From positions 1 to 40,549 of the forward strand of contig NZ_JALTON010000048.1 of the NCBI RefSeq assembly GCF_027000115.1: 40,549 nt of DNA, given 5' to 3'. Source of the stretch: Thiohalobacter sp. (GTDB lineage: Bacteria; Pseudomonadota; Gammaproteobacteria; Thiohalobacterales; Thiohalobacteraceae). A program made the position numbers and the translations under genes. Of this stretch, positions 35,106 through 40,549 are shown one piece after another (the stretch's first letter is position 1; the number at the start of each line of letters is the position of its first letter). Under the pieces are notes generated by a model. It saw only the letters and a program-made list of their open reading frames with translations, searched no databases and was not told the origin of the DNA.

Positions 35106-35582
35106 ATGTTGAAACCCGGTGATCGCGCCCCCGGCTTCGGACTGCCCGAAAGCGACGGCGAACGGGTCCATCTGTCCGAATTCCGCGACGAGAAGAACGT
35201 CGTGCTCTACTTCTATCCGAAGGACGACACCCCCGGCTGCACGGTGGAGGCACAGGACTTTACCCGTCTGCTGCCCGAGTTCGAGGCCCTGCACACGGTG
35301 GTGCTGGGCGTGAGCCGTGACGACACCGCCAGCCACTGTGCCTTCCGTGACAAGTTCGGCCTGCGGGTGCCCCTGCTGGCGGACGTCGACGGCCAGGTCT
35401 GCGAACAGTACGGTGTCTGGCAGGAGAAGGCGCGCAACGGCGAGAAACACATGGGCATCGTGCGCTCGACCTTTCTTATCGACCGCAACGGCATCATCCG
35501 CGAGGCGCTCTATGGGGTCAGCGCGGAAGGCCATGCCGCAGACATGCTGGAGCGAGTGAGGAGACTGGAGGAGGACGGCTGA
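35106..35582 (+). CDS. bcp: Thiol peroxidase, Bcp/PrxQ family
   Basis: A 158-aa thioredoxin-fold peroxidase that reduces hydroperoxides. The peroxidatic Cys45 sits in YPKDDTPGCTVEAQDF. The usual resolving cysteine five residues later is replaced by Gln50. Another cysteine (Cys78 in ASHCAFRDKFGL) lies on helix 3, where some PrxQ proteins carry the resolving cysteine instead. Arg in GIVRSTFLID completes the active site. Good GGGAGGA precedes the ATG. It is the last gene of this plus-strand run and converges on csiV across a 26-base gap without a clear terminator. Confidence 0.93.
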   Translation: MLKPGDRAPGFGLPESDGERVHLSEFRDEKNVVLYFYPKDDTPGCTVEAQDFTRLLPEFEALHTVVLGVSRDDTASHCAFRDKFGLRVPLLADVDGQVCEQYGVWQEKARNGEKHMGIVRSTFLIDRNGIIREALYGVSAEGHAADMLERVRRLEEDG

Positions 35583-35608
35583 GATCCGGCAAGCGCGCCG
35601 GCCTGATA

Positions 35609-36217
35609 TCAGTCGCTTTCCACTGGCGTGACCCGCACCAGGATCCCCAGCCGGGGATGATCCAGATAGTGCAGCTCGCCGCTGCGCATGCGCCGCGACT
35701 GCCGTAGCGCGACCCGCAGGGGTTCGAAGCCTTCGCCCGGCCCCAGTTCCGGGTCGGCATAGCGCAGGTCGGCCTGCAGGTGCAGGTAACGGCCGCGATA
35801 CAGGCGCAGGGTGCCTTCCAGCACCGAATGTCCCTCCATGTCCGTTGCGCCCGCGGCCACGCGGATCGACACTGCGTCGTTGCGGTCCCAGCCCGGCTGC
35901 CGCCACACCTGGTACCAGAGCGCCTGGTAGAGATCGGAACGGTCGATGGCCGCGTAGAGGTTGCCGAGTTCCCAGTCCTTCGCCGGCACTGGCCGCAGCG
36001 TGCCCAGCTCGCCGACGGGCACGGCGCTGTCGAGGGCGTCAGGCGGGGGTGCCGGACGCCAGAGTTCCTCGCCATCGTCGGGCAGCCGCGAGGCGAACAC
36101 CATCAGCTCGACCTGGTACCAGGTCTCCTCGGGCGCCGCCCGGAGGGGCAGGGCGAGGCACAGCAGAAGCAGCGGAATGTATCGGTACATGTCGAGAGCT
36201 TGCCGCATCGTGTTCAT
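35609..36217 (-). CDS. CsiV-like periplasmic protein
   Basis: A 202-aa exported protein. A signal peptide (YIPLLLLCLALPLRA, cleaved near AAPEET) is followed by a WYQVELMVFA start, conserved tryptophans and a C-terminal SGELHYLDHPRLGILVRVTP. This matches the CsiV family, peptidoglycan-binding factors needed in Pseudomonas-like bacteria for envelope stability. It overlaps the end of mfd by 4 bases, the same order as in Pseudomonas. The start could be M1 (36217) or M10 (36190); the overlap favours M1, the signal peptide shape M10. The name is by resemblance, not by alignment. Confidence 0.78.
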   Translation of the reverse strand: MNTMRQALDMYRYIPLLLLCLALPLRAAPEETWYQVELMVFASRLPDDGEELWRPAPPPDALDSAVPVGELGTLRPVPAKDWELGNLYAAIDRSDLYQALWYQVWRQPGWDRNDAVSIRVAAGATDMEGHSVLEGTLRLYRGRYLHLQADLRYADPELGPGEGFEPLRVALRQSRRMRSGELHYLDHPRLGILVRVTPVESD

Positions 36218-39200
36218 CCCCGCAATGCCGCCAGCAACGCGCGCACGGCCTCGACCCGCGCCAGCGGGTCCGGCAGCTCGTCCAGAATGCGCAGCCGGTC
36301 GCCGTCCAGCCGGTAGCGCGCCGGTTCGGACTGGATCAGCGCCACCAGCCGGGCGGGATCGACCGCCGTCTCGGCGCGGAACTGGACCCGGCCGCCGCGC
36401 GTGCCGAAGTCGATCTTGGCGATGCCCAGCGGCAATGCCATGAGCTTGAGCTCGGTCAGCGTGAACAGGTTCTTCACCGGCTCTGGCAGCAGTCCGAAAC
36501 GGTCGATCATCTCCACCTGCAGATCGCGCAGGGCCTCGGCATCCGGGGCGCTGGCAATGCGCTTGTAGAGAATCAGCCGGCCATGCACATCCGGCAGATA
36601 GTCCTCGGGAATCAACGCCGGCAGCCCCAGCTCGATCTCCGCACCGTGATCCAGCGGCCGGTCGAGCTGCGGCTGCTCCCCGGCCTTCAGCGAGCGCACG
36701 GCGCGTTCCAGCAGCTCGGCATACAGGGTGAAGCCGACCTCCTGGATCTGGCCGCTCTGCTCGTCACCGAGCAGCTCGCCGGCACCACGGATCTCCAGGT
36801 CATGGGTGGCCAGCGAGAAGCCGGCACCCAGATCCTCCAGCGACTCGATGGCCTCCAGGCGCTTGATGGCATCGGGGGTCATGGCCTGTCGGGGCGGGGT
36901 GATCAGATAGGCGTAGGCACGATGGTGCGAGCGCCCCACCCGGCCGCGCAACTGGTGGAGCTGCGCCAGACCCAGCTTGTCGGCGCGGTTGATGATGATG
37001 GTGTTGGCGGTGGGGACGTCGATACCGCTTTCGATGATGGTGGTGCACACCAGCAGGTTGGAGCGGCGATGATAGAAGTCCAGCATCACCTGTTCCAGCT
37101 CGCGCTCGCGCATCTGGCCGTGGCCGATGCTGACCGTGGCCTCCGGCACCAGCTCGGCCAGCTCACGCGCCATGCGCTCGATGCTTTCCACCTCGTTGTG
37201 CAGGAAATACACCTGGCCACCGCGGCGAATCTCGCGCAGGCAGGCCTCGCGCACGGTGGGCGCGTCCCATTCGCCGACGAAGGTCTTGATCGCAGTGCGC
37301 TCCGCCGGTGGCGTGGCGATGATGGACAGGTCGCGCAGCCCGGACAACGCCATGTTCAGGGTGCGCGGAATCGGCGTGGCCGTGAGGGTGAGCAGGTCCA
37401 CCTCGGCACGCAGGGCCTTGAGCCGCTCCTTCTGGCGCACGCCGAAGCGGTGCTCCTCGTCGATCACCACCAGCCCCAGATTGGCGAAACGCACCTCGGG
37501 CTGCAGGATCTTGTGGGTCCCGATCAGAATATCGACCTTGCCCGCTGCCAGATCGGCCAGTACCGCCTGCTGCTGCCTGCCGGAACGGAAGCGGGACAAC
37601 ACCTCGATGCGGATGGGCCAGTCGGCCATGCGATCGCGGAAGTTCTCGTAGTGCTGCTGGGCAAGCAGGGTCGTGGGCACCAGCACCGCCACCTGGCGGC
37701 CGGCGGTCGCGGCCACGAAGGCCGCGCGCATGGCCACCTCGGTCTTGCCGAAACCGACATCGCCGCATACCACGCGGTCCATGGGTTGGGGTGCGGCCAT
37801 GTCCGCCAGCACGGCCTCGATGGCCGACTGCTGGTCCGGGGTCTCCTCGAAGGGGAAGGCCGAGGCGAACTGGCGGTACTCCTCGGTATGTACCTCGAAG
37901 GCGTGGCCCTTGCGCGCGGCGCGCCGGGCATGGATGTCGAGCAGCTCCGCGGCCACGTCCCGCACCCGCTCGGCGGCCTTGCGCCGGGCCTTCTGCCACT
38001 GGTCGCTGCCCAGCCGGTGCAGCGGTGCCGCCTCGGGACTGGCCCCGGTATAGCGGCTGACCAGGTGCAGCGAGGACACCGGCACGTACAGCTTGTCGCC
38101 GCCGGCATATTCCAGGGTCAGGAATTCCTGCACCTGGCCACCGACCTCCAGCCGGTTGAGGCCCAGAAAGCGCCCGACCCCATGGTCCTCGTGCACCACC
38201 GGCGCGCCGATGGCGAGATCGTTGAGGTCTGCGACCACCCGTTCGGCGTCACGCCCCTTGCGCCGCCGCCGCGCCTGCTCCACCCGCCGGCCGAGCAACT
38301 GGGTCTCGGTCACCAGGGCGATGCCGGCGGCATCCAGCAGCAGGCCTTCCTCCAGCGGCGCCACCGTCAGTGCAGGGTGCGCATCCCCGCGCGCGAAGTC
38401 CTGCCAGCCCTCCACCAGCTGTGGCCGCAGTCCCTGGTCACGCAGCAGGTCCTGCAGGTACTCGCGCCGCCCCGCAGACTCGGCGGTAATCAGCACGCGG
38501 CCGGGGAAGCGGTCCAGAAAGCTCCGCAGGCGGTCGGCGGGCTCTGCGGCACGCGGCTTGATGGAAACATCGGGCAGGGCAGCGGTGGCAAAATTGATCT
38601 GTTCGGCAGCGGGGTTCGGGAACTCGAACCGTTGCAGGAGGATGCGCGGCCGGGCCGAGAGCGACGCGGTGACCTCCTGCGGCGCCAGATACAGCTCGTC
38701 CGGCGCCAGGATGGGGCGCTCGCTGTCATGCTGCCGCTGTTCGTGGCGGGCCTCGAGATCGCTGTGGAAGGCCTCCAGCGTCTCCAGGCTGCCGGGCAGG
38801 GCGATGAACAGCGTGTTGTCCGGCAGATAGTCGAACAGGCTGGCCATCTTGTCATGGAACAGCGGCAGATAGTACTCGATGCCCGCTGGCGCCAGCCCCT
38901 GGCTGACGTCGCGGTACAGGCCGCTGCGCCGGGGGTCGCCCTCGAAGCGGCGGCGCCAGGCCTGGCGGAAGTGCCGGATAGCCTGTTCCGTGAACGGGAA
39001 CTCGCGTGCCGGCAACAGGCGCACGTTGTCGACCTTCTCGATCGAACGCTGGGTCTCGGGATCGAAAGTGCGCAGGGTCTCGATCTCGTCGTCGAACAGA
39101 TCGATGCGGTAGGGCAGGGCACTGCCCATGGGGTAGACGTCCACCAGCGAGCCGCGCACCGCAAACTCGCCGTGTTCCATCACCTGGGCCACGCACTGGT

Positions 39201-39690
39201 AGCCGGCCTGCTCGAACCGGTTGCGCAGACTGTCGAGGTCGATCCGCTCGCCGGTAGAGAGCATCAGCCCGGTGGCCTGGACGTAGGCCGGCGGCGCCAG
39301 CCGCTGCAGCAGGGTCGGGGCCGCCATGACCACGAAGCCCCGCGCCAGCGAGGGCAGCCGATACAGGGTTTCGATCCGCTCCGAAATGATGTCCTGGTGT
39401 GGCGAAAAAGCGTCGTAGGGCAGGGTCTCCCAGTCGGGGAACCCCAGCAGCGGCAGCTCCGCCCCGGCGAACCAGGGTAACTGGGCACGCAGTCGATCCG
39501 CCTGGGCCGGATCCTCGGCCAGCACCACCACCGGGCCGGCATGGACCCGGGCTGCCTGCGCGATTGCCAGCGGCAGGGCGTCACCATACAACCGGCCCCA
39601 GGCGAGCTGGCAGGTGGCCCGGGGCAGCGGCGGACGGCGCGGATCGGCCGGTTCAAACGAGGCGGAAACGGAGGGGGCGGACTCGGTCAT
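36214..39690 (-). CDS. mfd: Transcription-repair coupling factor
   Basis: Mfd removes RNA polymerase stalled at DNA damage and recruits UvrA. It is 1158 aa from ATG 39688-39690 (E. coli 1148). It has an N-terminal UvrB-like domain (about 30-350), the RNA polymerase-interaction region near VVHEDHGVGRFLGLNRLEVG, a helicase with Walker A CGDVGFGKTEVAMRAAF, DEEH in VVIDEEHRFGVRQKE, motif III TATPIPRTLNMAL, motif V TTIIESGIDVPTANT and VI QLRGRVGRSHH, and a C-terminal TRCF domain. The frame is open upstream to 40053, but the extra 121 codons lack family resemblance and cross a terminator. uvrB at the other end of the window belongs to the same repair pathway. Confidence 0.97.
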   Translation of the reverse strand: MTESAPSVSASFEPADPRRPPLPRATCQLAWGRLYGDALPLAIAQAARVHAGPVVVLAEDPAQADRLRAQLPWFAGAELPLLGFPDWETLPYDAFSPHQDIISERIETLYRLPSLARGFVVMAAPTLLQRLAPPAYVQATGLMLSTGERIDLDSLRNRFEQAGYQCVAQVMEHGEFAVRGSLVDVYPMGSALPYRIDLFDDEIETLRTFDPETQRSIEKVDNVRLLPAREFPFTEQAIRHFRQAWRRRFEGDPRRSGLYRDVSQGLAPAGIEYYLPLFHDKMASLFDYLPDNTLFIALPGSLETLEAFHSDLEARHEQRQHDSERPILAPDELYLAPQEVTASLSARPRILLQRFEFPNPAAEQINFATAALPDVSIKPRAAEPADRLRSFLDRFPGRVLITAESAGRREYLQDLLRDQGLRPQLVEGWQDFARGDAHPALTVAPLEEGLLLDAAGIALVTETQLLGRRVEQARRRRKGRDAERVVADLNDLAIGAPVVHEDHGVGRFLGLNRLEVGGQVQEFLTLEYAGGDKLYVPVSSLHLVSRYTGASPEAAPLHRLGSDQWQKARRKAAERVRDVAAELLDIHARRAARKGHAFEVHTEEYRQFASAFPFEETPDQQSAIEAVLADMAAPQPMDRVVCGDVGFGKTEVAMRAAFVAATAGRQVAVLVPTTLLAQQHYENFRDRMADWPIRIEVLSRFRSGRQQQAVLADLAAGKVDILIGTHKILQPEVRFANLGLVVIDEEHRFGVRQKERLKALRAEVDLLTLTATPIPRTLNMALSGLRDLSIIATPPAERTAIKTFVGEWDAPTVREACLREIRRGGQVYFLHNEVESIERMARELAELVPEATVSIGHGQMRERELEQVMLDFYHRRSNLLVCTTIIESGIDVPTANTIIINRADKLGLAQLHQLRGRVGRSHHRAYAYLITPPRQAMTPDAIKRLEAIESLEDLGAGFSLATHDLEIRGAGELLGDEQSGQIQEVGFTLYAELLERAVRSLKAGEQPQLDRPLDHGAEIELGLPALIPEDYLPDVHGRLILYKRIASAPDAEALRDLQVEMIDRFGLLPEPVKNLFTLTELKLMALPLGIAKIDFGTRGGRVQFRAETAVDPARLVALIQSEPARYRLDGDRLRILDELPDPLARVEAVRALLAALRG

Positions 39691-39792
39691 CGGGTTCGGT
39701 TCGGGGCAAAGGCCGTATTTTCCCACAGCGCGACCGCCCACGCACCCGCGTCCATGGTCCTGTTCGGAGTGGACTTCAGGGTTGAACGGGCT

Positions 39793-39815
39793 GGCCACGG
39801 AATCCACTGCATCCA
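39793..39815. repeat. Solo end of the GGCCACGGAATCCACTG repeat family
   Basis: The 17-bp word is identical to 7828-7844 and is followed by a second ATCCACGG unit. Only one arm is seen, so this is a fragment or a solo unit, not a complete element. Confidence 0.7.
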
Positions 39816-39915
39816 CGGAAAGGAAGACTGTGAAAGCGCATGTCACAGCAGGATCGGCGGCCGCCGCAGCCTGTCCCCTCACGCCTGACTCGCGACTTCC
39901 CCCGCATCCCTCAAA

Positions 39916-39947
39916 CAGAAAGGCCCCGCCGAAGCGGGGCCTTTCTG
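39916..39947. terminator. Bidirectional hairpin terminator downstream of dsrE2
   Basis: A perfect 14-bp stem CAGAAAGGCCCCGC / GCGGGGCCTTTCTG with loop CGAA. Reading on the minus strand the stem ends in TTTCTGTTT, placed 18 bases after the dsrE2 stop at 39965. Confidence 0.85.
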
Positions 39948-39964
39948 GGTGGGAAGCACCCGCC

Positions 39965-40537
39965 TCAGATGAACAGGCACACGTCCGACTTCCTCGCCAC
40001 CGGCAGAAAGTAGGTCGCGCCCACATAGTCCACGCCATCGATGAACTCGTCATGACTGAAGCCGAACACGTCCACCGTCATCTGGCAGGCATACATCTTC
40101 ACCTCCGCCTCGATGCACAGGTCCCGCAGCTCCTCCACCGTCGCCACGCCCTTGTTCTTGAACGTCTTCTTCATCAGCGACGTGGCCACCTTCTCGAACC
40201 CCGGTATGCCCGCCATGATCAGGTTCGGCATCGGCCAGGAAATGTTCTGGAACCACTTGGGACCAAACGGCATCTTCATCGGCATCGCCGGGTTGCCCAG
40301 CGGGCTCACCTCGCAGGGAATCTCCTTCTTCAGCAGCAGCAACCCATAGAAGGTGAAGAAAACGCTCGTCTCCCACCCCAGCGCGGCCGCCGTCGAGGCC
40401 AGAATGAAGGGCGGATACGCCCAGTCCAGCGTGCCCTTGGTCGCAATGATCGACATCGCCGGAATCTGCGACTCCTCGATCGCCTCCAGCTTCGAAGGCA
40501 GCAGTTCGTCCAGCTTCTGGTTCAGCCACTGGTCCAT
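39965..40537 (-). CDS. dsrE2: DsrE2-type sulfur-relay protein (5' end at window edge)
   Basis: DsrE2 proteins are membrane-linked sulfur carriers found near tusA and rhodanese genes in sulfur oxidisers. The visible protein is 190 aa from ATG 40535-40537. It contains MSIIATKGTLDWAYPPFIL, a hydrophobic stretch TAAALGWETSVFFTFYGLLL, NPAMPMKMPFGPKWFQ, and the cysteine motif EVKMYACQMTVDVFG (Cys151). It ends DVCLFI. The frame stays open to the window edge (PNEQ before the ATG), and homologues often begin a few residues earlier, so the true start may be outside. The natural partners tusA and a rhodanese gene would be expected just to the right. A hairpin terminator follows its stop. Confidence 0.87.
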   Translation of the reverse strand: MDQWLNQKLDELLPSKLEAIEESQIPAMSIIATKGTLDWAYPPFILASTAAALGWETSVFFTFYGLLLLKKEIPCEVSPLGNPAMPMKMPFGPKWFQNISWPMPNLIMAGIPGFEKVATSLMKKTFKNKGVATVEELRDLCIEAEVKMYACQMTVDVFGFSHDEFIDGVDYVGATYFLPVARKSDVCLFI

Positions 40538-40549
40538 CTGTTCGTTCGG

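Larger units (their letters stand above)
39691..39964. other. Spacer upstream of mfd with repeat fragment and terminator
   Basis: This spacer holds no gene. It contains the repeat word GGCCACGGAATCCACTG (39793-39809) followed by catccacggaaaggaag, related to the element ends between pheS and pheT, and a strong hairpin at 39916-39947. The mfd promoter should lie in 39691-39790 on the minus strand. No convincing pair of boxes was found there. Confidence 0.6.

Noticed and set aside
39691-40053. Longer N-terminus for mfd (121 extra codons)
   Set aside because: The extension crosses a hairpin terminator and a repeat and overlaps the dsrE2 gene. The normal Mfd length is reached from ATG 39690.

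Overview
This is a GC-rich chromosomal window from a gammaproteobacterium. The gene order supports that: thrS-infC-rpmI-rplT-pheS-pheT-ihfA-merR-tRNA-Pro, sdhCDAB followed by sdhE and ygfX, and nagZ, an MTA/MTI phosphorylase, a csiV-like gene and mfd close together. A dsrE2-type gene at the right edge and a second DsrE-fold gene inside point to a sulfur-oxidising lineage, perhaps Chromatiales or Ectothiorhodospiraceae. That placement is inferred from gene content only. No prophage, full-length transposase, CRISPR array or defence island is visible. Coding is dense, and most junctions overlap by 4 nt or are separated by a few bases.

Layout. Positions 1-3301 hold the end of uvrB and a periplasmic haem-containing fatty acid cis/trans isomerase. 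Positions 3320-11194 hold tRNA-Val (GAC), the translation operon (thrS, infC with an ATC start, rpmI, rplT, pheS, pheT), ihfA, a MerR-family regulator and tRNA-Pro (GGG). Positions 11147-12710 are a repeat-rich island around mlaA. Then come an aldehyde dehydrogenase (minus), a DAHP synthase, prfB with the programmed +1 frameshift, lysS, a GAF-GGDEF-EAL protein and ygfZ (minus). Positions 21697-25747 hold the succinate dehydrogenase operon with its assembly gene sdhE and partner ygfX.

Positions 25933-31302 hold a CYTH triphosphatase, an oligopeptide-type ABC binding protein, an L,D-transpeptidase, two ABC permeases and nagZ. This set looks like cell-wall peptide turnover and recycling, but no ABC ATPase is present. 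Positions 31318-35582 hold an MscS channel, an RssA-type patatin protein, a DsrE-fold protein, a hypoxanthine phosphoribosyltransferase, an MTI/MTA phosphorylase and a Bcp/PrxQ peroxiredoxin. On the minus strand follow a CsiV-like protein, mfd, and a dsrE2 gene at the window edge.

The genes are mostly known families. What stands out is the small non-coding DNA. At least four families of short inverted-repeat elements occur here. They lie inside operons (pheS-pheT, sdhA-sdhB), in front of thrS and lysS, and on both sides of mlaA. The 3' end of tRNA-Pro with its terminator is duplicated 140 bp downstream. I found no convincing undescribed protein system. The most testable leads are these repeats, the cell-wall recycling cluster and the phosphorylase/phosphoribosyltransferase pairing.
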